NCBI GenBank assembly: GCA_023823795.1
Contig: CP085710.1
Span: 956,001-1,020,000 of the forward strand
DNA: 64,000 bases
Origin: Bacillus sp. F19
GTDB lineage: Bacteria; Bacillota; Bacilli; Bacillales; Bacillaceae
Reading direction: 5' to 3'
Shown: in pieces, positions 1 through 9,744 of the stretch
Position numbering within the stretch: position 1 is the first letter of the stretch
How the letters are laid out: each line of letters starts with the position of its first letter
Made by a program: the position numbers and the translations under genes
The notes under the pieces: generated by a model
Databases searched by the model: none
Told to the model about the DNA's origin: nothing
What the model saw: the letters and a program-made list of their open reading frames with translations, nothing else

Positions 1-1306
1 ATGGCAGCAAAAGTAAGCATCGCCTGCATGGACAATTTTTTGAGTCCTCTCAACGTTGTCCAACGCATACCATGCTTTTCTTTTGCATCTGCAAAGACAC
101 GCTCTATCGTTTCTTTACGTTTTGCATAAATTGTTTTGTTCTCTTCTGTATGACGAAGGTGTTCAGCTTCATCTAAGTATTCTTGCCAGAGATGCCTTTC
201 AATCAATTTCTGATGATTTTGGCTCTCCGTACATTGGCTTAGGAATGGGCAATTTTCACAAACCTTCGGATCGGAAGAGTATTGTCTGTATCCTTTTTTC
301 GTAGTAGTTCTGTAAGGAAGCACTTGATCGTGCGGGCATATGTAACAATCAAAATGTTCGTCGTACACATAATCACTTTTCTTGAAAAATCCATCTTTTG
401 TTTTTGGCCGTGTATAAGGAAAAACCGGACGAATTTCTTTTTCGTTCAAATAGTGAGCAAGAGCAGGGTTCTTGTAAGCAGCATCGGCAGCAACAGCAGC
501 AGGTTTCTTGTGAAGCTCAGTTACTTGATCAAGTAGAGGCTCGAATATTGCACTGTCGTGCACGTTACCAGGCGTAACGATTGTCCCCAGAACAAATCCT
601 TTTTCGTCAGAGGCTGCGTGAAATGAGTAAGCGAACTGTTTTGTTCTTTCATCTTTTACGTAATAGCCACTTTCCGGATCCGTCGTACTTTCTTTAATCT
701 CTTTCTCTTCCGGTTCAAATTTATCTGGGGGAAAAGGCTTTTTCCGTTTTCTTCGCGGTCTAGATTGAGTTCGTTTTGGAGCCTTTCCTCATATGATTTC
801 GTTTCTTTTCGTACGATTTTTTTCTGATACTTTCGTTTATTAGCACTAGCCTTTACGTGAGTTGAATCAATAAATACCTGTTCTCCATTGACCAGTTTCT
901 TATCAATCGCCTCTTTTAAGATGCGGTAAAATATCTGCTCAAACAGATCTGTATCCTTAAAGCGCCGTTCATAGTTTTTACCGAATGTTGAGAAGTGGGG
1001 CACCTTGTCATGAAAACCAAAACCCAAAAACCAACGGTAGGCTAAGTTGGTTTCAATCTCTTCAATGGTTCTTCTCATGGATCGAATACCGAAAAGGTAT
1101 TGGATGAAGGTCATTTTAATCAATATGACCGGATCAATACTTGGACGACCTCGATCTGCGGAATAGACTTTCTCTACTAATGGATAGATGAAAGAAAAAT
1201 CGAGAGCTTGTTCAATTTTACGGACTAAGTGATCTTCCGGCACCAACTGTTCAAGTGTAATCATTTCTAGTTGATCGCGATTCATTTGATTATTTTTAGA
1301 CAACAT
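1..1306 (-). pseudogene. IS1182-family DDE transposase, frameshifted and cut by the window edge
   Basis: The N-terminal part (ATG at 1306 behind AGAGGTG) has the family head with the LVPEDHLVRKI and RSMRRTIEEIE regions and a catalytic-core IDSTHVKASANKRKY stretch. Around 739-743 the frame changes: the minus strand has five A where six would keep the frame. After this point a second minus-strand frame runs without stops to base 1 and encodes the rest of the protein (DPESGYYVKDERTK, then a C-terminal Cys-containing region). A single lost base in a homopolymer explains both halves. It could be a real inactivating mutation, a sequencing error, or rarely a slippage site. IS1182 transposases are normally single-frame, so I call it broken. 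Confidence 0.85.
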
Positions 1307-1392
1307 CCAAATCACCTCTGTATTGTTCTATTTTCATTATATAAAAAAACTGCCGACAAATCCCCCAAAAAGGGGGGATTTGTCGACAGTCT
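1..1392 (-). mobile_element. IS1182-type insertion sequence, one end inside the window
   Basis: The transposase reads on the minus strand from 1306 and continues past base 1. Its upstream side carries a GC-capped palindrome at 1355-1384 (arms 1355-1366 and 1373-1384, flanked by CTG/CAG), which looks like the inner part of the IS end and would also block read-in transcription. The exact terminal repeat and the target duplication cannot be fixed because the other end is outside the window. The element lies just upstream of a decayed sugar-transport gene, so it may have caused that decay (inference). Confidence 0.75.
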
Positions 1393-1395
1393 GAA

Positions 1396-1426
1396 AGAGA
1401 GATATAACAATCTCTCTCTTTTTTTT
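1396..1426 (+). terminator. Rho-independent terminator
   Basis: Arms AGAGAGAT (1396-1403) and ATCTCTCT (1410-1417) are followed by a T-run. No intact gene precedes it on the plus strand. It may be a leftover of a gene displaced by the insertion sequence. Confidence 0.7.
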
Positions 1427-1579
1427 ATGCTAAATTGACAGAGGAGGAATAGGATATGTTTTATGGTGAAATAGAAGCAGGTAATATTGGGAATTTGCAG
1501 AAAAAAGGGAAGAAAATAGGCTGGATTTTGAAAATAGTAATTGAATAAAAAAAAAGAGTAAGCTAGAATAGGTAGAGAA

Positions 1580-1597
1580 AGAGAAAGCGCTTACCTT
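1580..1597. promoter_or_regulatory. LacI/CcpA-type operator (AAGCGCTT palindrome)
   Basis: The site reads GAGAAAGCGCTTACC. The central AAGCGCTT palindrome is typical of LacI-family operators, and the flanks partly fit a CcpA cre site. The same GAAAGCGCTTA core recurs just upstream of iolG at 2992-3003, on either side of a LacI-type regulator gene. Autoregulation plus control of the iol genes is therefore plausible; catabolite repression by CcpA is the alternative. Confidence 0.5.
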
Positions 1598-1651
1598 ATT
1601 TTTTATCTTTAACTTTCTGAATATTTTGTCATGAGTGATCACGATGGCTAA

Positions 1652-1855
1652 AATCTGCTGCAGTTGAATCTAGAAGGGAAGCTTGCTGGTACAATTGCAC
1701 AAAGTCCTTACAACATGGGCTATCAAGGTGTCGAAAACGCATTGAAAGCAATTAAAGGGGAAAAGGTCAAAGAGCGTATAGATAGTGGAATAGATATCAT
1801 TACAACTGAAAACGCAGAAGAAAAATTAGAATTTTTAAAGAGTATTTCTAAATAA
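1652..1855 (+). pseudogene. C-terminal remnant of a periplasmic-type sugar-binding protein
   Basis: About 64 codons read GKLAGTIAQSPYNMGYQGVE and on through an ALKAIKGEKV segment to a clean stop. This is the typical C-terminal lobe of RbsB-like ribose/inositol ABC substrate-binding proteins. No start, signal peptide or N-terminal domain precedes it: an in-frame stop lies at 1649-1651. It is the stump of a transporter gene that once headed the inositol cluster, with the insertion sequence immediately upstream. It is not expected to make a functional protein. Confidence 0.75.
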
Positions 1856-1930
1856 GGTCTAAATTTGGTACAGCAAATTTCCTTCAAGCTAAACTAATGA
1901 AATAGACAAATCGGAGGAGTTTGAAAATAC

Positions 1931-2932
1931 ATGAAGCTCACAATTTATGATGTAGCAGAAAAGGCGGGAGTCTCCATTGCCACTGTATCCAAGGTGTTGA
2001 ATAATACAGGACGGATCAGCAATAAAACAAGGAATAGAGTACTGGAAATCATGCAAGAACTTGAATACCAGCCAAGCACTGTGGCAGCAGCGCTGACAGG
2101 TAAGAAAACTTTTACAATCGGAGTGCTTGTTCCTGATATTGCCAACCCCTTTTTTGCTGAGGTAGCCCGGGCTTTGGAGAACAGCGCACGGGAAACGGGC
2201 TATGCCATCATATTATGCAGCACAGATTATCAGCAAGAACGTGAACAAGACTATTTAGAGCTGCTTTTAAAAAAACAAGTTGATGGAATTATTATTGCAA
2301 CAGAACAAAAGGATTGGAAGATTTTTAAAAAACTGCAAAGAAAGAGTATCCCTCTCTTAATGTTTTCTATTGATCATCCATCTTTTGCTTCTCACGTTGT
2401 TACGACTGATGATGTTCGCGGCGGATATCTGGCAGGACGTTACTTGCTTGATAAAGGTCACAAGAATATTGCTGTGATTGCAGAATTAAACCGGGCCAGC
2501 GGACGGTTGCGTTTACAGGGCTTTAAACATTCTCTTGCTGATGAGGGAATTAATTTAGATGAAAACCTTGTTGTACATTCAAAATCAAAAATAGAAGAAG
2601 CGAAAGCGGCTGCCCGGCAAATATTGAAATTAGCGGTAAAACCCACTGCGGTATTTGCTTCAACGGATCTAATCGCTGCAATATTCATGAATGAAGCAAG
2701 AAAAGCTAAAGTGGCTATTCCAAATGATATATCAGTGATTGGTTTTGATAATACGATTCATGCGGAATTAGCAGATCCAGGTTTAACTACAATCGGACAG
2801 CCTATTGAGGAATTGGCACATTATGCCATTCAAAAGCTGCTGCAATCAATTAAAAATCCAGATATGCCTGGACACAGAATTATGCTTGCACCAGAGCTGA
2901 TTGAACGTCATTCTGTCAGAGATTTGAATTAA
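1931..2932 (+). CDS. LacI-family transcriptional regulator, probably of the inositol cluster
   Basis: The 333-aa protein has the classical N-terminal LacI helix-turn-helix (IYDVAEKAGVSIATVSKVLN, residues 4-23) and hinge region. A ribose-binding-like effector domain follows from about residue 60 (GVLVPDIANPFFAEVARAL; later ISVIGFDNTIHAELADPGLT). ATG at 1931 follows the ribosome site CGGAGGAG. The effector could be inositol, one of its catabolites or another sugar; this is not decided by sequence. It is distinct from B. subtilis IolR, which is a DeoR-type protein. The AAGCGCTT palindromes at about 1587 and 2995 are its likely operators (inference). Confidence 0.85.
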   Translation: MKLTIYDVAEKAGVSIATVSKVLNNTGRISNKTRNRVLEIMQELEYQPSTVAAALTGKKTFTIGVLVPDIANPFFAEVARALENSARETGYAIILCSTDYQQEREQDYLELLLKKQVDGIIIATEQKDWKIFKKLQRKSIPLLMFSIDHPSFASHVVTTDDVRGGYLAGRYLLDKGHKNIAVIAELNRASGRLRLQGFKHSLADEGINLDENLVVHSKSKIEEAKAAARQILKLAVKPTAVFASTDLIAAIFMNEARKAKVAIPNDISVIGFDNTIHAELADPGLTTIGQPIEELAHYAIQKLLQSIKNPDMPGHRIMLAPELIERHSVRDLN

Positions 2933-2989
2933 ATTGCGGCTAAGATAAGGATTTAACTTTCCGGCTTGGGCCGGTATTTTTCCAGTCAA

Positions 2990-3005
2990 AAGGAAAGCGC
3001 TTAAT
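2990..3005. promoter_or_regulatory. LacI/CcpA-type operator upstream of iolG
   Basis: GGAAAGCGCTTAATC contains the same AAGCGCTT core as the site at about 1587 and lies about 55 bases before the iolG start. It is compatible with binding of the adjacent LacI-type regulator or of CcpA. Confidence 0.5.
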
Positions 3006-3056
3006 CAGTAAAGCTTATAAAAATTTAATATTAACGATTAAAGGGGGAATCGGTCG

Positions 3057-4079
3057 ATGACATTGACTGTGGGAATTATTGGAGCTGGGCGTATCGGAAG
3101 ATTGCATGTTGATAATTTGAGGTTGATTCCGCACATTCGGATTAAAAGTGTATCGGATGTTGCTGCCCAACATCTTGAAACATGGGCAGCCGATAAGCAG
3201 ATTGAAGTATTAACAACAGATTATCATGAATTGCTGAATGATCCTGTTATACAAGCAATCTTTATTTGTTCGCCAACAAATACTCATGCAGACATTATTA
3301 AAGAAGCAGCAGCTGCTGGTAAACATATTTTCTGTGAAAAGCCAGTCAGCTTCTCGGTGGAAGAAACAGAGGAAGCACTTACTGCTGTTGAAAAAGCCGG
3401 TGTAAAGCTGCAGGTTGGTTTTAACCGCCGCTTTGATCTGAACTTTCGAAAAATTCGGACACTCGTTCAACAGGGGGAAATCGGAACACCTCACATTCTG
3501 AGAATCACTTCACGCGATCCAGAGCCGCCAGGTGTTGATTATATTAAATCATCAGGCGGGCTGTTCATGGATATGACCATACATGACTTTGATATGGCGC
3601 GCTGCGTAATGGACAGTGAAGTTGTGGAAGTTTTCGCGAAAGGTGCTGTGCTTGTAGATCCGGTGATTGGGGAGGCAGGCGATATTGATACAGCAATTAT
3701 TACCTTGAAATTTGCAAATGGCGCACTTGGTGTAATCGATAATAGCCGCCGTGCAGTTTACGGTTATGACCAGCGCCTTGAAATCTTTGGTGATAAGGGA
3801 GCCGCGCAGGTAAATAACAATCGGGCAACAACAGTTGAAGTTTCAACCATTGATAATGTAACGAAAGAGAAACCGCTTTACTTTTTCCTTGAACGTTACA
3901 CTCAAGCATATGTCGATGAAGTAACTGAGTTTGCTGCTGCAGTCCTTGAAAACCATGAAGTGAGCTGCAATGGCTTTGATGGTTTACAAGCTGAACGTAT
4001 TGCCAGAGCAGCAAGACAATCACTTGAAACGGGGGCCCCAGTTCAATTAAAGCCGGCTGCCCAAACTGCAGCAAATTAA
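3057..4079 (+). CDS. iolG: myo-Inositol 2-dehydrogenase (Gfo/Idh/MocA family)
   Basis: The enzyme oxidises myo-inositol to 2-keto-myo-inositol with NAD+, the first step of inositol breakdown. The 340-aa protein starts with a Rossmann dinucleotide site (VGIIGAGRIGRLH, residues 5-17). It has the family EKPVS lysine motif near residue 97 and the MDMTIHDFDMAR segment with the catalytic Asp and His. ATG at 3057 follows AGGGGGAATC. It heads iolC and iolA, with iolC starting only 21 bases past its stop. The family also includes scyllo-inositol and other sugar dehydrogenases, so exact substrate is inferred from its neighbours. Confidence 0.88.
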   Translation: MTLTVGIIGAGRIGRLHVDNLRLIPHIRIKSVSDVAAQHLETWAADKQIEVLTTDYHELLNDPVIQAIFICSPTNTHADIIKEAAAAGKHIFCEKPVSFSVEETEEALTAVEKAGVKLQVGFNRRFDLNFRKIRTLVQQGEIGTPHILRITSRDPEPPGVDYIKSSGGLFMDMTIHDFDMARCVMDSEVVEVFAKGAVLVDPVIGEAGDIDTAIITLKFANGALGVIDNSRRAVYGYDQRLEIFGDKGAAQVNNNRATTVEVSTIDNVTKEKPLYFFLERYTQAYVDEVTEFAAAVLENHEVSCNGFDGLQAERIARAARQSLETGAPVQLKPAAQTAAN

Positions 4080-4100
4080 TTGTACGGAAGGAAGGATCAT

Positions 4101-5123
4101 ATGAACCCGCTCAAATTTGTAAAGGATAGGCCCCTTGATATTATTGCTGTCGGCAGGCTTTGTATTGACTTAAACTCCAATGAAACAAATCGTCCAATGG
4201 AAGAAACGAGCACATTTACCAAATATGTCGGCGGTTCCCCAGCCAATATTGCTATTGGTTCTGCTAGATTAGGTCAAAAAACGGGATTTATCGGCAAAGT
4301 TGCTGATGACCAAATGGGCCGTTTTATCACAAATTACTTAGAGAAAAACAACATCGATACAAAGGGCGTCACAGTTGACCAAACAGGTGCTGTCACAGGC
4401 CTTGCTTTTACTGAGATAAAAAGTCCGGCTGAATGCAGTATTTTGTTGTACCGTGACAACGTCGCAGACTTGAAGCTTCACCCTTCAGAGGTAGAAGAGG
4501 ATTATATTAAACAATCAAAAGCTCTTTTAATTTCAGGAACAGCTCTAGCGAAAAGCCCATCTCGGGAAGCGGTATTTTTGGCGCTCGAATATGCGATTAA
4601 ACATAAAGTAACGGTTTTCTTTGATCTTGATTACCGCCCGTATACATGGACTGACGAATCCGAAACAGCTGTTTATTACAACTTGGCTGCTGAAAAATGC
4701 GACGTCATTATCGGGACTCGTGAAGAGTTCGATATGATGGAAAAATTGTTGAATATCGATGAATCGGATGACCACTATACAGCGTCCCGCTGGTTCTCAT
4801 ACCGTGCAGAGCTTGTTGTCATTAAACATGGCGGTGCAGGATCCATTGCCTATACAAAAGACAATGAATCACATAGAAGCGGAATTTTCAGGACGAATGT
4901 TCTGAAAACGTTCGGTGCAGGCGACTCTTATGCATCTGCTTTCATTTACGGCCTAATGAATGGAAAAGACGTGTCTGAAGCGATGAAGATGGGCAGTGCC
5001 TCGGCATCAATTGTTATTTCCCGCCACAGCTGCTCAGATGCCATGCCGATAAAGGAAGAGCTGATCAATCAGATGGAAACAGCAGTTTACGAACCAGTTC
5101 AGGTAAAGAAAGGGAGAATATAA
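4101..5123 (+). CDS. iolC: 5-Dehydro-2-deoxygluconokinase
   Basis: A PfkB-family kinase that phosphorylates 5-dehydro-2-deoxygluconate (DKG) in the inositol pathway. The N-terminal substrate-binding region ([15 protein letters not shown]) and the C-terminal PfkB signature with the catalytic Asp ([13 protein letters not shown]) are both present. The reading frame opens at 4080, but the ATG at 4101 has a proper ribosome site (GAAGGAAGGA) and matches the family N-terminus, giving about 340 residues. Its stop is 1 base before iolA, indicating translational coupling. No IolJ aldolase, which takes the product, is in the window. Confidence 0.9.
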   Translation: MNPLKFVKDRPLDIIAVGRLCIDLNSNETNRPMEETSTFTKYVGGSPANIAIGSARLGQKTGFIGKVADDQMGRFITNYLEKNNIDTKGVTVDQTGAVTGLAFTEIKSPAECSILLYRDNVADLKLHPSEVEEDYIKQSKALLISGTALAKSPSREAVFLALEYAIKHKVTVFFDLDYRPYTWTDESETAVYYNLAAEKCDVIIGTREEFDMMEKLLNIDESDDHYTASRWFSYRAELVVIKHGGAGSIAYTKDNESHRSGIFRTNVLKTFGAGDSYASAFIYGLMNGKDVSEAMKMGSASASIVISRHSCSDAMPIKEELINQMETAVYEPVQVKKGRI

Positions 5124-5124
5124 A

Positions 5125-6588
5125 ATGACACAAACAACTGTAAAAACGTTAAAAAACTATATTGGCGGTGAATGGGTAGAGTCAGCTTCTGTAAAAACAG
5201 AAATCGTCTATAACCCAGCAACAGGTGAAGAGCTTGCTATAGTACCTCTTTCTACAAAAGAAGATGTGGACCGTGCTGTCCAAGCAGCGAATGAAACGTT
5301 TAAAACATGGTCCCAGACATCCGTTCCAAAACGCGCTCGTATTCTTTTTAAATATCAGCAGCTCCTTGTAGAGAAGTGGGATGAGCTTGCAAAGCTTATA
5401 ACAATTGAAAACGGAAAAAGCTTTCAAGAAGCACACGGCGAGGTGCTTCGCGGCATTGAGTGTGTTGAATTTGCTGCAGGTGCACCTACGTTAATGATGG
5501 GTAAACAGCTTCCTGATATTGCGACAAACATCGAATCTGGTATGTATCGCTACCCAATCGGTGTAGTCGGCGGAATCACACCATTCAACTTTCCAATGAT
5601 GGTTCCTTGCTGGATGTTCCCGCTTGCAATTGCTTGCGGCAATACATTCGTTTTGAAGCCATCTGAACGAACTCCGCTTCTTGCGGTACGTCTTGCAGAA
5701 TTATTTGAAGAAGCAGGCCTTCCTAAAGGTGTATTAAATATCGTGAATGGTGCACATGACGTAGTTAACGGCATTTTAGAGCACAAGCATGTAAAAGCTA
5801 TTTCGTTTGTCGGTTCTCAGCCTGTTGCAGAATACGTCTATAAAACAGGCACTGCAAACTTAAAACGTGTTCAAGCATTGGCAGGAGCTAAAAACCATTC
5901 CATTGTATTAAAAGATGCAAACATTGATGCAGCAGTAACACAAATTACAAGTGCCGCTTTTGGATCAGCAGGTGAACGCTGTATGGCAGCGGCTGTTGTA
6001 GCAGTCGAAGAGCAGATCGCAGATGAGCTGATTGAAAAGCTTAACAAAGCTGCTGATGAGATCATAATCGGAAATGGACTGGATGAAGGCGTATTCTTAG
6101 GACCGGTTATCCGTGAATCTCATAAAGAACGTACACTTGGCTATATCGAATCTGGTGTCAAGCAAGGAGCAACGCTTGTCCGTGATGGTCGGGGCGACGA
6201 AGCGGCAAACGGTAAAGGTTACTTTGTTGGACCTACAATTTTCGATCATGTTACACAAGAGATGAAAATTTGGCAAGATGAAGTATTTGCACCGGTTCTT
6301 TCGATCGTTCGCGTAAAAGATTTAACAGAAGCGATTGATGTAGCAAATGCTTCACCATTTGCAAATGGGGCATGCATCTATACAGACAGTGCATATGCTA
6401 TCCGCCAGTTCCGTGAAACAATTGATGCTGGCATGTTAGGTGTTAATGTTGGAGTTCCAGCACCAATGGCATTCTTTCCATTCTCAGGCAATAAAGATTC
6501 ATTCTACGGCGACCTTCATGCAAATGGTACGGATGGTGTCGAATTTTACACCAGAAAGAAAATGGTTACAGCTCGTTTCGTGAAGTAA
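5125..6588 (+). CDS. iolA: Methylmalonate-semialdehyde dehydrogenase (acylating)
   Basis: This aldehyde dehydrogenase (MmsA/IolA, 487 aa, normal length) converts malonate semialdehyde to acetyl-CoA at the end of inositol breakdown and also acts on methylmalonate semialdehyde. Visible motifs are the NAD-site segment [18 protein letters not shown], the FVGS turn, and the catalytic cysteine in [14 protein letters not shown] (about residue 286). It follows iolC by one base, with AAAGGGAG as ribosome site, and is closed by a strong terminator at 6594-6634. Confidence 0.95.
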   Translation: MTQTTVKTLKNYIGGEWVESASVKTEIVYNPATGEELAIVPLSTKEDVDRAVQAANETFKTWSQTSVPKRARILFKYQQLLVEKWDELAKLITIENGKSFQEAHGEVLRGIECVEFAAGAPTLMMGKQLPDIATNIESGMYRYPIGVVGGITPFNFPMMVPCWMFPLAIACGNTFVLKPSERTPLLAVRLAELFEEAGLPKGVLNIVNGAHDVVNGILEHKHVKAISFVGSQPVAEYVYKTGTANLKRVQALAGAKNHSIVLKDANIDAAVTQITSAAFGSAGERCMAAAVVAVEEQIADELIEKLNKAADEIIIGNGLDEGVFLGPVIRESHKERTLGYIESGVKQGATLVRDGRGDEAANGKGYFVGPTIFDHVTQEMKIWQDEVFAPVLSIVRVKDLTEAIDVANASPFANGACIYTDSAYAIRQFRETIDAGMLGVNVGVPAPMAFFPFSGNKDSFYGDLHANGTDGVEFYTRKKMVTARFVK

Positions 6589-6593
6589 GGATT

Positions 6594-6634
6594 AAAAAGG
6601 GAAGTGGCGGGACCGGGTGCCGCTTCCCTTTTTC
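6594..6634 (+). terminator. Strong rho-independent terminator after iolA
   Basis: AAAAAGGGAAG (6594-6604) pairs with CTTCCCTTTTT (6623-6633), with further GC pairing inside. It splits the inositol genes into iolGCA and iolDEB transcription units. Confidence 0.85.
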
Positions 6635-6714
6635 ATTTTGCACTAGGAAGGCTTCAGAAAATATTCTTTTTCAGACAAATCATGGTGTTTCTTAATGAGA
6701 GAGGAGAGTTATAA

Positions 6715-8634
6715 GTGAAGACGATACAAATGACAACTGCACAGGCACTCGTGAAATTTTTAAATGAGCAGTATATAGAATTTGATGGAAAACAGGAACG
6801 TTTTATAAAAGGGATTTTTACTATTTTCGGTCACGGGAATGTGCTTGGACTTGGCCAGGCACTAGAAGAAAATCCAGGAGAACTGGAAGTCTATCAGGGA
6901 CGAAATGAGCAGGGAATGGCTAATGCTGCGATGGCGTTTGCTAAACAGAAACATCGGAAACAGATCATGGCATGCACCTCATCTGTTGGACCTGGAGCAG
7001 CAAACATGGTCACTTCTGCCGCTGCTGCTACAGCGAATAATATTCCTGTTTTATTATTACCCGGTGATGTGTTCGCAACACGCCAGCCGGATCCAGTGCT
7101 TCAGCAGATCGAACAAACCCACGATCTATCCATTTCAACAAATGATGCATTCCGGACTGTAAGTAAATATTGGGATCGCGTTACCCGGCCAGAACAGCTT
7201 ATGTCTGCGATGCTGAATGCGATGCGTGTATTGACGAATGCAGCAGATACAGGAGCTGTCACGATTGCACTTCCACAGGATGTACAGGGTGAAGCATGGG
7301 ATTTCCCTCAAAGCTTTTTCGAAAAACGGATTCACCGGATTGACCGCAGGCTTCCATCTGCTGAAAGTGTGCAGGATGCAGTGAAACTTATTCAGGTAAA
7401 GAAAAAACCATTGCTGATTTTTGGCGGAGGCGTCCGTTATTCTGAAGCAGCTGACTCTTTAGTGAAATTTGCAGAAACGTTTAATATCCCATTTGGTGAA
7501 ACCCAGGCTGGCAAAAGCGGTGTGGAAAGTAATCACCCGCTCAATTTGGGCGGACTCGGCGTAACGGGCAACTCGGCTGCTAACACACTGGCAAAAGAAG
7601 CAGACCTGATTATTGGGGTCGGAACGCGTTTTACTGATTTTACAACAGCGTCTAAGCAGTTGTTTGGAAAGGCTGACGTACTTACGATAAACGTTTCGGA
7701 ATACCATGCAGCAAAACTTGATGCAGTAAAAGTAGTCGCCGATGCAAAAGCCGGACTTGAAGCCATTGCAGCAAAACTTGGAGACTATCGTTCTGCTTAT
7801 GAAAATGAAATTGAAGATGCGAAGCAAGGCTGGCAGAGTGAATTAAACCGCTTATACGGGATTACTTATGGCGATCGCTTCACACCCGAAATAGCTGGTC
7901 ACCTCGATGAAAAGCTGCCTGAATATAAAGAAGCGCTTGGCACTGAATTGACACAGACAAGCGTGCTTGGAGCATTAAATGAAATGGTGGCTGATAATGC
8001 GATTGTGGTTGGGGCAGCCGGCAGTCTGCCAGGCGACATGCAGCGTATGTGGGTTTCTAGAACACGCAACACCTATCACATGGAATATGGCTACTCATGC
8101 ATGGGCTACGAAATAGCTGGAGCTCTAGGAGTAAAGCTTGCCGAGCCAAATCGAGAAGTATACGCGATGACTGGTGATGGCAGCTATTTGATGCTGCATA
8201 GTGAGCTCGTCACATCCCTGCAGGAAGGGAAGAAAATTAATGTTGTCCTATTTGATAATTCAGGTTTTGGCTGCATTAATAATTTGCAGATGGAAAACGG
8301 GATGGGCAGCTTTGGTACAGAATTTCGAAAAAGAAACCCTGAAACGGGAAAAATGGATGGTCCGGTCATGGCCATTGACTATGCAAAGGTCGCAGAAGGC
8401 TATGGTGTTAAAACATACTCCGTCAGAACGATGGATGAACTTCATGCTGCCGTCATTGACTCGAAAAAGCAAACGGTAAGTACACTGATAGACATTAAAG
8501 TGCTTCCAAAAACAATGACACATGGTTACGATTCATGGTGGCATGTTGGTTTAGCTCAAGTTTCTGAAAAAGAAAGCATCAAGATTGCATTTAAAAACAA
8601 GGAAACAAATCTAGAAAAAGCACGTGCGTACTGA
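6715..8634 (+). CDS. iolD: 3D-(3,5/4)-trihydroxycyclohexane-1,2-dione hydrolase (ThDP enzyme)
   Basis: This thiamine-diphosphate enzyme opens the ring of 3D-trihydroxycyclohexane-1,2-dione to 5-deoxy-glucuronate. The 639-aa protein has the usual three-domain layout. The N-terminal pyrimidine-binding domain has the conserved Glu in [14 protein letters not shown] central FAD/CoA-fold-like domain follows. The C-terminal ThDP/Mg2+ domain has [14 protein letters not shown] and a downstream Asn-containing [12 protein letters not shown]. The start is GTG at 6715 behind AGAGAGGAGAG. iolE follows after 14 bases in the same unit. Confidence 0.93.
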   Translation: MKTIQMTTAQALVKFLNEQYIEFDGKQERFIKGIFTIFGHGNVLGLGQALEENPGELEVYQGRNEQGMANAAMAFAKQKHRKQIMACTSSVGPGAANMVTSAAAATANNIPVLLLPGDVFATRQPDPVLQQIEQTHDLSISTNDAFRTVSKYWDRVTRPEQLMSAMLNAMRVLTNAADTGAVTIALPQDVQGEAWDFPQSFFEKRIHRIDRRLPSAESVQDAVKLIQVKKKPLLIFGGGVRYSEAADSLVKFAETFNIPFGETQAGKSGVESNHPLNLGGLGVTGNSAANTLAKEADLIIGVGTRFTDFTTASKQLFGKADVLTINVSEYHAAKLDAVKVVADAKAGLEAIAAKLGDYRSAYENEIEDAKQGWQSELNRLYGITYGDRFTPEIAGHLDEKLPEYKEALGTELTQTSVLGALNEMVADNAIVVGAAGSLPGDMQRMWVSRTRNTYHMEYGYSCMGYEIAGALGVKLAEPNREVYAMTGDGSYLMLHSELVTSLQEGKKINVVLFDNSGFGCINNLQMENGMGSFGTEFRKRNPETGKMDGPVMAIDYAKVAEGYGVKTYSVRTMDELHAAVIDSKKQTVSTLIDIKVLPKTMTHGYDSWWHVGLAQVSEKESIKIAFKNKETNLEKARAY

Positions 8635-8648
8635 CGGAGGGAACAGCA

Positions 8649-9545
8649 ATGTTTAAAACCAATCAAGTGAAATTAGCTATTGCACCAATAGGCTGGACAA
8701 ATGATGATATGCCTGAGCTTGGCGGTGAAGTGACATTTGAGCAATGTATTAGTGAAATGGCGCTATCCGGATATACAGGAAGTGAAGTGGGAAATAAATA
8801 TCCGCGTGACACAAAGGTATTAAAAAAGGCATTGTCTTTACGCGGCTTAGAAATTGCCAGCGCTTGGTTCAGCTCCTTTTTAACATCAAAACCATTTGAA
8901 GAAACAGCGGATTCGTTTAAAGAACACCGTGACTTTTTGTATGAGATGGGTGCAAAAGTGATTGTGGTATCTGAACAAGGCAACAGCATCCAAGGACAAA
9001 TAGAGACATCGCTGTTTGATCATAAACCAGTCTTCACAGAAGACGAATGGACGCTATTATTGGAAGGTTTGCATCATCTTGGAGATCTCGCAGCGGAAAA
9101 AGGAATGAAAATTGTCTACCATCATCACATGGGCACTGGTATTCAGACGACAGAAGAAATTGCCCGGTTAATGACTGAAACGGATCCTGAAAAGGTTTCG
9201 CTTCTTTACGATACAGGGCACCTTGTATTCTCAGGGGAAGACCATCTTGCCGTGTTAAGCACCTATATGGATCGCATTCATCATGTTCACTTAAAAGATG
9301 TACGAACCGATATTGTTAAAAAAGTCCGTGAAGAAAAGCTGAGCTTTCTACAGGCTGTCAAAGCTGGCTTATTTACAGTGCCGGGAGATGGTTTAATCGA
9401 CTTCAAACCAGTGTTTGAAGCGTTGAGTAGAGCTGAGTATAAAGGCTGGTTTGTCGTTGAGGCTGAGCAGGACCCAGCAGTTGCCAATCCTTTTGAATAT
9501 GCAGTGAAAGCACGCCAGTATATTCGTGAAATGAGCGGGATTTAA
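8649..9545 (+). CDS. iolE: 2-Keto-myo-inositol dehydratase (TIM-barrel isomerase-like family)
   Basis: The enzyme removes water from 2-keto-myo-inositol to give the substrate of IolD. The 298-aa protein has the xylose-isomerase-like TIM-barrel pattern: [15 protein letters not shown] at the N-terminus, metal-binding segments [27 protein letters not shown] and HHVHLKDVR, and FVVEAEQDP near the C-terminus. ATG 8649 lies behind CGGAGGGA. It is the middle gene of the iolDEB unit. Confidence 0.93.
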   Translation: MFKTNQVKLAIAPIGWTNDDMPELGGEVTFEQCISEMALSGYTGSEVGNKYPRDTKVLKKALSLRGLEIASAWFSSFLTSKPFEETADSFKEHRDFLYEMGAKVIVVSEQGNSIQGQIETSLFDHKPVFTEDEWTLLLEGLHHLGDLAAEKGMKIVYHHHMGTGIQTTEEIARLMTETDPEKVSLLYDTGHLVFSGEDHLAVLSTYMDRIHHVHLKDVRTDIVKKVREEKLSFLQAVKAGLFTVPGDGLIDFKPVFEALSRAEYKGWFVVEAEQDPAVANPFEYAVKARQYIREMSGI

Positions 9546-9744
9546 AGTTTTTGCAAATTGCGGAAGTACATTTGAAGAATTCCACGCTTCATTTAACCAT
9601 GTGATTGAAATAGTGAACGGGGAAGCACCTTTCCGTAATTACTTTCCTTATCATGAACGCATGATAGAGGCAGCTGCTGGTGAAGCGTCATATGCGCATG
9701 TTTCAAAGTGCAGGGCGTGCCCTAAATCGAAGGAGGAACTGTAC
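9546..9744 (+). other. Open, coding-like tract between iolE and iolB
   Basis: This stretch is free of stops in the iolB frame from 9535 onward and encodes sensible peptide (STFEEFHASFNHVIEIVNGE, then APFRNYFPYHERMIEAAAG). However, iolB has a good ribosome site and ATG at 9745, and known IolB proteins lack such an extension. It could be the tail of a lost gene that happens to stay in frame, or a lineage-specific N-terminal extension starting at GTG 9601. I do not recognise the family. Confidence 0.4.

Noticed and set aside
739-760. Programmed frameshift in the transposase
   Set aside because: IS1182 transposases are normally read in one frame, and the site is a simple homopolymer length change.
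1430-1642. 70-codon minus-strand frame rich in Ser/Phe
   Set aside because: Low-complexity translation of AT-rich intergenic DNA without a ribosome site.
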